From contig CM077673.1 of NCBI GenBank assembly GCA_039707655.1, positions 271,579,288-271,643,287 of the forward strand: a DNA stretch of 64,000 nucleotides, read 5' to 3'. A program made the position numbers and the translations under genes. The notes below the pieces were generated by a model that saw only the letters and a program-made list of their open reading frames with translations, was not told the origin of the DNA and searched no databases. Shown here one piece after another: positions 23,122 through 33,374 of the stretch (the first letter of the stretch is position 1; every line of letters begins with the position of its first letter). Origin of the DNA: Elymus sibiricus. Taxonomy: Eukaryota > Streptophyta > Magnoliopsida > Poales > Poaceae.

Positions 23122-23674
23122 TGTCGGGGATATAACTTCACGATATAACCCACCCTACTGGGCCGGGTCAACATATCAACAGTCATGTGACCCAGTCCAA
23201 GGTGGGATGTGTCCCAAGTACAAGATAAGTAAGGTGGCGGCTCACCAAGACGCTGGGCGGCCCAATACCAGAAGACGGCGGCTCGTGGCCCATGAAGCTA
23301 AGGACACCGATTAAAGTTTCCTTAAGGTGCAAGATAAGTTAGAGATGTAGTAGATCATGGGTCATGATGTGACCCAGACTCTGTTGTAAGCCCTAAGGCT
23401 TGACCTGTATATAAAGGCAGCCCCCTAGGGCCGAAGCTCTCAAGTTAGAACCTCTCGATCGCTAGGTTAGCGATTCCGCACCCTTGTAATCAAGATCTAT
23501 TCATCCAATAGACAAAAAAGAAATTCGTAGGCTATTACCTCCATAGGAGGGGCCGAACCTGGGTAAACCTGACTCTCCCTCTTGCTTAACCCCTTCGAGT
23601 CGCCACCAAGCGGCGATGGCCTCACACCTAAGTCCTGTTATGACGACATCTGCCGGGTTGATAAAACCACGACA
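23122..23674 (+). mobile_element. 3' LTR of element E
   Basis: 553 bp, same termini as the 5' LTR, followed by TGAC. Confidence 0.9.
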
Positions 23675-23844
23675 TGACCCCAACTTCCAGTTCGACGAGG
23701 TAATGGGCCCCGTCCCCTAAGAGTCTTGAGGTGATACGGCGGCAGCTATGGAGGGCCACATGAAGGTGTTGCTCGAGAAGTTCTTCTGCTTCGACAGCGA
23801 CGATGAGCCCAGCGGGGAGCCTCCTTTTACCACCCTGCCATAAA
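23675..23844 (+). pseudogene. Antisense extra gene of element A, last part
   Basis: It continues the frame cut at 15172: after one copy of TGAC the reading is PNFQFDEVMGPVP, then two stop codons, then MEGHMKVLLEKFFCFDSDDE and GEPPFTTLP-stop at 23842-23844. The FFCFDSDDE tail shows the original C-terminus of the A-family protein. Confidence 0.7.
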
Positions 23845-23970
23845 CCGAGTCTGCCTCGAGGAGGCATGAGATGACATTTTTAAGTCGTAGGGAATATTTC
23901 GAACTTGTAATAACTGCTTGTGATCTGCAACTTTCCTTTCTTGGCTCGGTTTCTCTCTTGCTTGTCTCAA

Positions 23971-24291
23971 CGCTCTGTGTCGGCAGGGCCCAGCCCCGCG
24001 CATACCTCAGCCGCCGCTGGGACGCCAGGTCGCGATGCCTGAGCTGAACCAGGAGGTGAGCGGCTATGGGCGCTAGTGAAGGTTCCCGAGACGCGATGCT
24101 CAAGAGCCCCCCCTTGACGTGCAAGCGACCAGCTTGAGTGTCCTCACGCTCTGCGTCGGCAGGGCCCAGCCCCGCGCATACCTCAGTCGTCGCTGCGGTG
24201 CCAGGTCGCGATGCCTGAGTGGACTAGGAGGTGAGGGGCTACGGGGGCTAGTGAAGGTTCCTGAGATGCGATGCTCAAGAACCCCCCCCCC
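23971..24291. repeat. 176-bp tandem duplication ending in C-runs
   Basis: CGCTCTGTGTCGGCAGGGCC begins at 23971 and CGCTCTGCGTCGGCAGGGCC at 24147. Both units run to GATGCTCAAGA followed by 8-10 C. The second C-run abuts the LTR at 24292. Confidence 0.85.
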
Positions 24292-25153
24292 TGTCGGCGC
24301 TCTAGGAACGGGGGTACCCACACCTGCCTGCCTGCGGGCCAGGGCGTGGCCCACTTCGACAGCCTGGTATGGCCCTGTGCAGCATCACTCAAGACAAGGC
24401 CCTCACAAGAGCCCCACCCTCACGAGGGGGACGACGCCAAGACCCCCAGAGGGAGGAGGCCTCTCCAGGCCCCCTCCCGAGGGGCGGAGATCTCTATGCA
24501 ACGCTCGGCCTCGAGAGGCTGAGGTGACGCCAGCCGGGCCACGCGGGCGCCACCGGGCACAGAAGAAGCAGTTTCCTCTTTGGTGCAAAGGAGGCAAGGA
24601 CGTACGCTGGTTCCCAAGGCATCCCCCCAAAGGTTTCCATTCCGGCGCAACGAGACGAAGACCACGAGCCCCGTAGAATGGACGTCATCGCCGAGCCCAC
24701 CTCTGCATCGCTACCAGCTACTTTGCAGGCGAAGACCACCTTTCGTCAGGATAAGGTGTAGTCCATGTCCCCCTTCGAATTTGGCCGTTGTGGGATCCCT
24801 TCCCGCCAGTGCGATAAGGGAAGAGGACCCGAGCCATTATAAATAGAGGCAAGGCTGCGCCGTAGAGCAGGAGGGATCCGAAACTACTCTAGCGCCCTAG
24901 CGAGGTTGCTCACCACTGTACCAGTTCATCTCCAAACCTCCTCGTGAGGCAATCCACCAATAGCAGGAGTAGGGTTTTACGCTTCGCAGCGGCCCGAACC
25001 TGGGTAAACCTGCGCGTTAGTCTTCTTCCCCGTGATTGAGTAAGTTCGATCTAGGTTGCGGAGCTGCGAGCGTGAGGCCGAAACTAGTGGGGATTTTCGC
25101 ACATGCCCCTGAGTTCGAACCTCTTTGGGTTTTGCGGAGCTCGAAATCCGACA
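24292..25153 (+). mobile_element. 5' LTR of element A2
   Basis: 862 bp from TGTCGGCGCTCTAGGAACGG to AAATCCGACA, with a TATA box ATTATAAATAGAG at about 24836. It is related to A's LTR but in the opposite direction. A primer site follows. Confidence 0.8.
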
Positions 25154-25175
25154 TTTGGCGTGCCAGGTAGGGGGC
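25154..25175 (+). promoter_or_regulatory. Primer-binding site of element A2
   Basis: TTTGGCGTGCCAGGTAGGGG follows the LTR. It is close to the TGGCGCGCCAGGTAGGGGG type common in plant Gypsy elements. Confidence 0.7.
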
Positions 25176-25228
25176 GTGTCGAAGCCTCTCCCTTCGCGGT
25201 TGCAATCCGGCCTCGACTCTTCAGCTCC

Positions 25229-26424
25229 ATGGCCACCGTCGCCACCGAGGCCGGCCAGCCCATGACGTGTGGGAACGCCGAGGCTTTCCTGGCTGAGCCT
25301 GCGGTCGCATGCATCCTCAGCAGATCGCAAGCACCCGCTTCCGGCCGCCATGTCAAGCAGTTCCTCCGCCAGGCGGGCGCGGTTCAGCCACGGCTCGAGG
25401 CCCCGTAGGCTTGGGCGTGGCCGGAGGTCGACATCACCTTCGACTCCGACGACCATCCTAGGACGACGGTTCCGCCGGCACGCTCGCCATGCTATGCACA
25501 CCGACCATAAGCAACGTGGCGGTCACCAAGACCCTCATCGACGGCGGCGCCGTCCTCACCGTCCTCTCCGTGGAGACCTTCAACACGCTTCAGGTGCCCT
25601 ACGACCAGCTCGCGCCCTTGAGGCCCTTCTCTGGGGTGGCCAGTGGCTACGTCGCCTCGCTGGCATGGGTGCGCCTCCTCGTCACCTTCGGCACCCGCTA
25701 CAACTACCGCACCGAGCAGATCGACTTCTACGTCGCCCACATCCACCTCCCTTACAACGCGATCCTCGGGTACCCTGCCCTCGCCAAGTTCATGGCGGCA
25801 ACGCACCCAGGCTACAACATCATCAAGATGCTGGGGAGCAGCGGCATCATCTCCGTCGTCGGGATACCAAGGACGCGGTTCAAGCACTCATGCTCGCCTA
25901 CAAGGACGCGGCTACAGCACGCCCCGACGCTGGGAACCCTGCACAGGCTCCGGAGGACGCTGGGGATGTTGGGGACGCCGCGCCAGTGAAGAAGAAGCAA
26001 TTGTTCTCTCAGAACCGGGCTGAGACGAAGCAGGTGCCCATAGAAGACGGGAACCCTGGCCCCACCTTCACCATCGGCGCCGGCCTTCCTCCGGAGCAAG
26101 AGGAGGCATTGGTGGCCTTTCTCCGCGTGAACAAGGACGCATTTGCGTGGAAAGTGTCCGACCTGGTGGGGTCCCGAGGGATGTGATTGAGCACCACCTC
26201 ATGGTGTGCCCCAACGCACGTCCGGTGAAGCAAAAGGCGAGGAGACAGGACCAGGAGAAGCAAGCGTTCATCGCCCAAGAGGTCGGCAAGCTGAAGGAAG
26301 CCGAGGTTATTCGAGAGGTGCGATACCCGGAGTGGCTGACCAACCCAGTGGTCGTCCCGAAGAAGTGTGGGAAGGAGCGCATGTGCGTCGACTTCACGAA
26401 ACTCAACAAGGCTTACCCGGAGTG
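25229..26424 (+). pseudogene. Gag-deleted protease and RT start of element A2
   Basis: From the ATG at 25229 a gag N-terminal piece (MATVATEAGQPM to VKQFLRQAGAVQ) runs to a TAG near 25406. The text then passes straight to the segment before protease (EVDITFDSDDHP), so the gag core and zinc region are missing. The protease follows (TLIDGGAVLTVLS, YNAILGYPALAKF), then the linker to RT (AFAWKVSDLVG, VIEHHLMVCPNARPVKQK) and the RT start (RMCVDFTKLNKAYPE). Frames change near 25885 and 26170. At about 26424 the sequence switches to unrelated Athila-type DNA, so no RT catalytic site is present. Confidence 0.78.
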
Positions 26425-27188
26425 AACTGGTGCTCTAGCATGGACTGGTGATCAAGATAAACCTTAGGCAACAGAAAATCAGTGGGGCATATGGCGGCAT
26501 TAAAATGTTTTGCTAAACGAGTGGCATAAATGACACCATGAACCTTGCCCTTCGTTCGGTTAAGATGCAAGTGACGCGCAATAATAGCTCCTAAGTTATA
26601 TGTGTTGTCACCATAAAGTGTGCGGCGCAAAATAGCCAGGGTGGGGGCACTGAGACCACCACCCTGCTCCATAGCAGTTATACATTTTCCTATAAACAAA
26701 GAAAAGTAATGCAAGGATGGAAAATGTAAGTTAGTGGCCCTAGCGTTTGATACGCCCCTGGTTTCTCCCACAGTTAAGGTGAGGAGGAAGTCCTCAAACT
26801 CCTCGGGCTTAGGATCACGCATTCCCATGTCGGAGGGAAGTAAACATATTTCACAAAACTCAGCTAGTGGCATTTCATAATTTGTTGCATATAAATCAAA
26901 GCGTACCATGGGAGCACCGTGCCAATTTGAGAAGTAAAATTTTTGCACAAAGGAATTAGTGAGGAGATAGTATTGGCCACAATCATCTGCGAGGAAGTTT
27001 GTCAGCCCGGCATTCACAATGAATTGCATAAATTCCTGATAGAAACCTGCTTCTCTCATGAAGGGTTCATGTGGCAATTCACACGCCCTGACTTCCGTGT
27101 TGCGAAGACTGTTGATGTCTCGATCTTGAGTCCTCCCAACAACTCCCTTGGGGCTCCGGCTCGAAGAACCCTTCCTTAGGAAATTCAT
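26424..27188 (-). pseudogene. Athila-type ORF1 of element D, truncated
   Basis: This is similar to the ATHILA ORF-1 family of plant Gypsy elements; its role is not established. From an ATG at 27188 the protein reads MNFLRKGSSSRSPKGVVG. It goes on through FYQEFMQFIVNAGLTNFLAD, MPLAEFCEICLLPSDMGMRD, FEDFLLTLTVGETRGVS and SAPTLAILRRTLYGDNTYN. The frame is open for about 255 codons and ends by truncation at the junction near 26424, not at a natural stop. It has the same direction as D's LTR and follows it at the normal distance for the first ORF of an element. Confidence 0.65.
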
Positions 27189-27615
27189 TTCCCTAAGCAC
27201 AAATTTCTGAAAAAATTTGGGCCACAAAATTATGTCAATAAAACTTTGCAAGATCGATAGCAACTACTCATATAGGTACCTAGAAGCCATATCAAGCACT
27301 ACTTGGAACTCAAAGAATTCAATATGCAAGCTCATTTTCAGTAGCACCAAGTGCAGAAAAATATGCAAAATATAAACCACTAAAGCAAAACCTAATTGGA
27401 GGAATGGGGGAGTCACATACCAAGGAGCAATTCCTCAAAACAGTTTCGAAAATGGAGTTCCGGGCAAAGAGATCGAAAATTTCAATTTTTGGAGGAAGAA
27501 CACGTGAGAGAGAGCTAGGGAATTTTTGCTGGAGGTAAGTGATGAAGTGAGTCGAAGGGATAAGGCAGGGGGCCTTGTGGGCCCCACAATCCATCAGGGC
27601 ATGCCAGAAAAAGGT

Positions 27616-27731
27616 AGGGTGAAATACTACCCGCGAAGATTGTTGCACGCCAGAAATGGCGCCAGAAAAAGGTCTTGATAACCCACAAGTTTAGGGGATC
27701 GCAACAGTCTTCGCGGGTAGTATTTCACCCT
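27616..27731. repeat. 31-bp inverted repeat spanning the LTR/primer-site junction of D
   Basis: Arms 27616-27646 and 27701-27731 are reverse complements with one mismatch; the 54-bp loop holds the LTR end and the remains of the primer site. In addition GCCAGAAAAAGGT occurs at 27603-27615 and 27661-27673 as a direct repeat. Confidence 0.9.
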
Positions 27732-28300
27732 GATTTATTGATTCGACACAAGGGGAACCAAATAATATTTATCGTCCTTAGCAGTTGAGTTGTCAATTCA
27801 ACCACACCTGGTATATCTCTCTGCACGGCAAATAATAGTAGTAACAGTAGCAGTAATAGTGATGGCAGTAGCAATTTCATAGCAGTTGTGACAGTAGCAG
27901 CAGCAATAGTAACTTACCAAGATTCGGTATATGAAAAGCGTAGGCACGTGGATCGGTGATGGATAATGATTTAGATGACATCAATCATGTAATAGTTACA
28001 CACTAGGGCGACACATAACTAACTCCAATTAATCAATGTAATGTAGGCATGTATTCCATACATAGTCAAACGTGCTTGCGATAAGAACTTGTATGACATC
28101 TTTTGTCCTACCCTCCTGTGGTAGCGGGGTCCTATTAGAAACTAAGGGATATTAAGGCCTCCTTTTAATAGAGAACCGGAACAAAGCATTAACACATGGT
28201 GAATACATAAACTCCTCAAACTACATCAATCACCGGAAAGAATCTCAATTATTGTCACCTTGGGATATGCGGATCAAGACACGTAATAGGTGCATATAAC
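27673..28300 (-). mobile_element. Partial 5' LTR of element D (Athila lineage)
   Basis: It opens on the plus strand with TTGATAACCCACAAGTTTAG, the end of an Athila-type LTR read backwards (...CTTGTGGGTTATCA). It includes an AGT/AGC-rich stretch (27825-27915). Element C interrupts it at 28300. The remainder is not found on the far side of C. Confidence 0.75.
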
Positions 28301-29816
28301 TGATGATCCACAAGTATAGGGGATCAATCGTAGTCCTTTCGATAAGTAAGAGTGTCGAACCCAACGAGGAGCAGAAGGAAATGACAAGCGGTTTTCAGCA
28401 AGGTAATTTTTGCAAGCACTGAAATTGTAGGTAACAGATAGTTTGATAGCAAGATAATTGATAACGAGCAAGTAACGGTAACGGTAGATAAAGTGCAGCA
28501 AGGTAGCCCAATCCTTTTGTGGCAAAGGATAGGCCAGAATTATCACTAGTAATAGGCAAAGTGTTCTTGAGGGTACACGGGAATTTCATCTAGTCACTTT
28601 TATCATGTTGGTTTGATTTGTGTTCGCTACTTTGATAATTTGATATGTGGGTGGACCGGTGCTTGGGTGCTGTTCTTACTTGAACAACCTCCCACTTATG
28701 ATTAACCCCCTCGCAAGCATCTGCAACTATGAGAAAATGATTAAGATAAAAGCTAACCATAGCATTAAACGTTTGGATCCAAATCAGCCCCTTACGAAGT
28801 AGCGCATAAACTTGGGTTTAAGCTTCTGTCACTCTAGCAACCCATCATCTAATAACTACTCCACAATGCATTCCCTTAGGCCAAGGATGGTGAAGTGTCA
28901 TGTAGTCGGCATTCACATGATACCACTAAGGGAATCACAACATACATATCATCAAAATATCGAACATATATCAAATTCACATGATTACTTGCAACATGAC
29001 TTCTCCCGTGACCTCAAGAACAAAGGTAACTACTCACAAATAATATTCATGCTCAAGATCAGAGGGGTATTGAATAGCATAATGGATCTGAACATATAAT
29101 CTTCCACCAAATAAACCATATAGTAATCAACTACAAGATGTAATCAACACTACTAGTCACCCACAGGTACCAATCTGAGGTTCCGGTACAAAGATTGAAC
29201 ACAAGAGATGAACTAGGGTTTGAGAGGAGATGGTGTTGTTGAAGATGTTTATGAAGATTGGCCTCCCAAAGATGAGAGGGGTGTTGGTGATGACGATGGC
29301 TTTGATTTCCCCCTCCGGGAGGGAAGTTCCCCCGGCACAATCGCTGCGCCGGAGGGCAAAAGTGCTCCTGCCCAAGTTCCGCCTCAAGACGGCGGCGTTC
29401 CGTCCCGAAAGTCCTCCCCTTATGTTTTCTAGGTCAAAAGACCCTATATACCAGAAGATGGGCACCGGAGGTGGGCCGAGGAGGGCACAACCCACCAGGG
29501 TACGCCTGGGGGGCCTGGCGCGCCCTGGTGTCTTGTGCCCACCAGGGTGGCCCCCTTTGGTAGTTATTTGCTGCTGTATTTTTCATATATTCCAAAAATA
29601 TTCTTCGTAAATTTTTAGCTTCTTTGGAGATGTGCAGAATAGGTATATCTGATGTGCTTTTTCAGGTCCAGAATTCCACCTACCGGTATTCTCCCTCTTT
29701 CTGTAAACCTTGCATATTATGAGAGAAAAGGCATTAGAATCACTCCCTAAAGCATTATTATTCAACAAAACATAATAAATAACAATAGGAAATCATGATG
29801 CAAAATGGACGTATCA
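28301..29816 (-). mobile_element. 3' LTR of element C
   Basis: 1516 bp. On the minus strand it starts TGATACGTCCATTTTGCATC and ends TGTGGATCATCA. A TATA-like GGTATATAGGG is near 29441-29451 (minus). Preceding bases ATAAC (28296-28300) are the likely TSD, but the right copy is lost. Confidence 0.8.
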
Positions 29817-29832
29817 ACTCCCCCAAGCTTAG
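29817..29832 (-). promoter_or_regulatory. Polypurine tract of element C
   Basis: Minus strand CTAAGCTTGGGGGAGT abuts the LTR start. Confidence 0.75.
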
Positions 29833-31272
29833 ACCTCGCTTGTCCTCAAGCGAAAAGCCGATATTGAAAAGCATGTCCACATGGTTTGAGAGAGAGGTGT
29901 CGATAAAAACAAAATACAGACATAGTACCATCATGCTTATTATCATAACAGCAACAAACTCTATCATAAAATTTATTCATATACTTTCATCATATAACTT
30001 CTCATGAACAAGTAACAATTCATCACAACATAGAAGTATAAAGCATAAACCTTATGGCAAACCAACAAACTATGTTCTCAGTCAACTTTGCAACTACAAT
30101 TCATCATATTTTCAGGAAGGGTCTCATGTCGGAGACTTTTGGCAAGTCCACATACTCAACCATCATTTAGTCTTCTATGATTGCTAACACTCACAGCATA
30201 CCCATGAGAAAAAGTTTCAACCGGACACATAGAAAGATAGGGGCTTATAGTTTCGCCTCCCGACATATTCACCTCATGGGTGATGTCGACAATAATAACT
30301 CATGCCCACTCATATCCAACTGGATATATGTGCCTTGATCTTTCCTCACCACATGATGCTTGCAAAAAGAGAAAAGTAAAAAGGAATAGGGGAGAATACT
30401 TGACTCTTGCATAAAAGTAAACACATAAAAGTAAAAGATAGGCCCTTCGCAGAGGGAAGCAGAGGTTGTCATGCGCTTTTTGGTTTGTATGCCCAATCCC
30501 TTAATGTTAAAGAACGTCACGCTATATTGCCCCCTAGGATAGCAACCTTTATTATGCAGTCCGTCGCTTTTATTCCTTTGCCATCATAAGTTCGTATAAC
30601 GCTCAATTTTCTCTTACACTAATTGATCAAACACATTTAGAAGCAATTTTTATTGCCTTAGTGCACGGATGACAACTTACTTGAAGGATCTTACTCGATC
30701 CGTAGGTAGGTATGGTGGACTCTCAAAGCATGAGTTTGGGTTTTGGGTTTTTGGATGCACAAGTAGTATCTCTACTTAGTGCGGAATTTTTGGCTAGCAA
30801 AGATATTGATCAAGCACCACATGTTGAACGGTCTATGACAATATAACTTCTATGTGGATATGAACAAACATAAATCATTATGTTGTCTTCCTTGTCCAAC
30901 GTCAACAATTTTGACATATAATATTTAATGGGGCCCCACAATCATAAAAGATGTCCAAGATGGTGTATTTGCATGTGAATCTTATCTTCCCTTATTAATT
31001 CTTTCATGAATTGCATCATTGACCAATGCTATGTTTGTCAATCTCCAACAATTTTTACCACTTATACTTTTCCTTATGTGATGTCATTACTTACCATAAG
31101 ATTAGCATATAATTCTTTTCATTTATTTCCCTTTCCTTTTATTTTGATTGCAACAATAAAGTAGAGAGGCAAAAGCTCAAACCAAACTTTATTATAACTC
31201 TCACTCGATTACATAGATAGCTAGACCACGAGACTAACACAAGAAAATAGATCATGCTAAATTTTTATTCAA
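29833..31272. other. Non-coding 3' spacer of element C
   Basis: 1.4 kb, AT-rich, without a supported gene on either strand. Such long spacers between the last ORF and the 3' LTR are usual in Athila elements. Confidence 0.5.
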
Positions 31273-31836
31273 TTAAATCAAAAGGAAACTAACGATCGAA
31301 CTACAATAGGTAAAGGTGAATAAAAGGGATGGTGATACGATACCGGGGCACCTCCCCCAAGCTTGGGTCAAGCCAAGGGGAGTGCCCGTACCAGTGTGCT
31401 CAAGTCTCCTTGGTGGTGGTGATGAAGAAGGTGGTGATGATGAAGAAGGTGGTGGTGATGAAGAAGGTGGTGGTGATGAAGTGTCACACTTTAGACTCAA
31501 TAGGTACTCCAATTTGCGGATGACTCTCCGAAGGGTATTGATGTGCTTCTCTAGCAAAATATTTTCACGAGTGAGAAATTTATTCTGAACACGAACCGCT
31601 TCGAAAGCCCTAAAAGCTTCAATTTCAATGGGGGTGAGATGACTGTAGTAAGGTTGAAGGATATCTTCTTCTTGCCCCTCCTCTGTTAGCATGGATTGCC
31701 CTCCTTCTGGGGTTTGATCCTTCATAGTCTCCTTGCCTTTGCCTTCCTTGTTGGCTTCTTTTGGCTCCTCTCGCTTCAGCTCCATCTTCATTAGCCAGGC
31801 ATATTCTTCTATGTTATTGGAGGAGGGAGAAGACAT
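31273..31836 (-). CDS. Downstream ORF of element C (hypothetical)
   Basis: 188 codons, open. It lies after integrase, where some Athila elements have an envelope-like ORF, but I see no membrane segment or signal peptide, so I do not call it envelope. The N-terminus is charged (EEYAWLMKMELKREEPKEAN). The middle is a helix with heptad-like spacing (FRAFEAVRVQNKFLTREN, LLEKHINTLRRVIRKLEYLL). The C-terminal part has Ser/Pro tracts from a 15-21 bp tandem repeat at 31415-31485. A TATA box lies about 90 bp before its ATG at 31836. Confidence 0.5.
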   Translation of the reverse strand: MSSPSSNNIEEYAWLMKMELKREEPKEANKEGKGKETMKDQTPEGGQSMLTEEGQEEDILQPYYSHLTPIEIEAFRAFEAVRVQNKFLTRENILLEKHINTLRRVIRKLEYLLSLKCDTSSPPPSSSPPPSSSSPPSSSPPPRRLEHTGTGTPLGLTQAWGRCPGIVSPSLLFTFTYCSSIVSFLLI

Positions 31837-31925
31837 GATGCCTGGCTTGGTAGATCTGATAGGAAAACAACACGAAACAAGAACAGAGGATTTTTCTGCG
31901 ATGCGGTAATCAAAACAGTCGGGGG

Positions 31926-31933
31926 TATATATA
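31926..31933 (-). promoter_or_regulatory. TATA box before C's downstream ORF
   Basis: TATATATA within ACTCTATATATACCCCC (minus strand), about 90 bp before the ATG at 31836. Upstream lies a stretch resembling the LTR (see findings). Confidence 0.5.
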
Positions 31934-32280
31934 GAGTATTTTTATTCTTGGGAAATAAGCATATGGAAGGAAAACGGAGCCGGGAAGGTGTCCAAGGTCG
32001 GCACAACCCACCAGGGCGCGCCTGGTAGGGATGGCGCGCCCTGGTGTATCATGCTCACCTCGGTTGCCCTCCGGTTTGTTTCTTATTTTCCTATTTTTTC
32101 TAATATTCCAAAACTGACAGAAAATATTTTTGCGGATTTTTCGGAGTCCGTTTACTTACCATATCACGTACCTCCTATTTTTAAGAATTCTGGAGTGTTC
32201 CGGAAGGTTTCTTTTATGTGTTCCTCCGGTGTCATGGTTTGGATAACATTGCTTTCAACATTAATAGGCGTACCTGAGAT

Positions 32281-33374
32281 TTAGTGCTTAATTCTTTGTC
32301 CATTGACCACCTTCGGGTCAGTACCTTCGGCATTATTAATCTTGATAGCTCCAGAACAATAAACCTCTCCGACAATATATGGTCCTTCCCATTTGGAGAG
32401 AAGCTTACCTACAAAAAATCTTAAACGAGAATTGAACAAAAGAACATAGTCTCCTATTTTGAATTCCCGCTTTTGTATTCTTTTGTCATGCCATCTTTTT
32501 ACTTTTTCTTTAAATAGTTTAGCATTTTCATAGGCTTGGGTTCTCCATTCATCTAGTGAGATAATATCAAATAGCCTCTTCTCACCGGCAAGTTTGAAAT
32601 CATAATTGAGTTCTTTAATTGCCCAAAATGCTTTGTGTTCTAACTCTGGAGGCAAATGACAAGCTTTTCCATATACCATTTTGTATGGAGACATACCCAT
32701 AGGATTTTTATAAGCTGTTCTATAGGCCCAAAGTGCATCATCTAGTTTCTTAAACCAATTCTTTCGAGACCTATTGACAGTTTTTTGTAATATCAATTTT
32801 ATTTCTCTATTGCTAAGTTCAACTTGACCACTAGATTGAGGACGATAGGGTGATGCAATTCTATGCTAAACATCATATTTAGCAAGCAACTTACGAAAAG
32901 CACCATGAATAAAGTGTGAACCACCATAAGTCATTAAGTATCTAGGGACTCCAAACCTCGGGAAGATAACTTCTTTAAGCATTTTAATAGAGGTGTTGTG
33001 ATCAGCACTGCTAGTTGGAATAGCTTCTACCCAGTTAGTGACATAATCAACGGCAACCAAAATATGAGTGTACCCGTTAGAGGAAGGAAAAGGTCACATA
33101 TAATCAAAACCCCAAACATCAAATGGTTCGACAACAAGTGAATAATTCATAGGCATTTCCTAACGCTTACCGATATTACCAATTCTTTGACATTCATCAC
33201 AAGACAAGACAAAGTTACGGGCATCCTTGATGAGAGTAGGCCAATAAAAACCAGATTGCAATACCTTGTGAGCAGTCCTATCTCCCGCATGATGTCCTCC
33301 ATAAGCTTCGGAATGACATTTTTGTAGGATTTGTTCCTGTTCATGCTCAGGTACACAACGTCTAATAGTACCAT
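32281..33374 (-). pseudogene. Integrase domain of element C
   Basis: It would insert element DNA into the genome. Order on the minus strand: HHCC zinc region ([18 protein letters not shown], then CDECQRIGN), first catalytic Asp in WGFDYM, second catalytic site, Glu in ELSNREIK, then the C-terminal domain ([32 protein letters not shown]) ending RIKH-stop at 32281. Stops interrupt it after GKR (about 33160), after FDYM (about 33095) and after KYDV (32866). The second catalytic Asp is Tyr here (LMTYGGSHF; codon 32926-32928). No chromodomain is seen, as expected for Athila. Confidence 0.85.

Larger units (their letters stand above)
15173..23674 (+). mobile_element. Element E: full-length polymerase-less Gypsy-type retrotransposon
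   Basis: 8.5 kb, with two LTRs (15173-15724 and 23122-23674), a primer site, a gag remnant on the plus strand and a long antisense gene on the minus strand. No RT, RNase H, integrase or clear protease is seen, so it is non-autonomous. The LTRs differ at roughly 8% of sites by eye, mostly transitions, making this an older insertion than the Angela-type element. It sits inside the coding part of A's antisense gene. Family name not recognised. Confidence 0.88.

Noticed and set aside
25492..25887. Minus-strand ORF rich in Val/Glu/Asp
   Set aside because: Shadow of the GC-rich protease frame on the plus strand.
31273..31836. Envelope gene of an Athila element
   Set aside because: The position fits, but no signal peptide, membrane helix or glycosylation-rich domain is visible.
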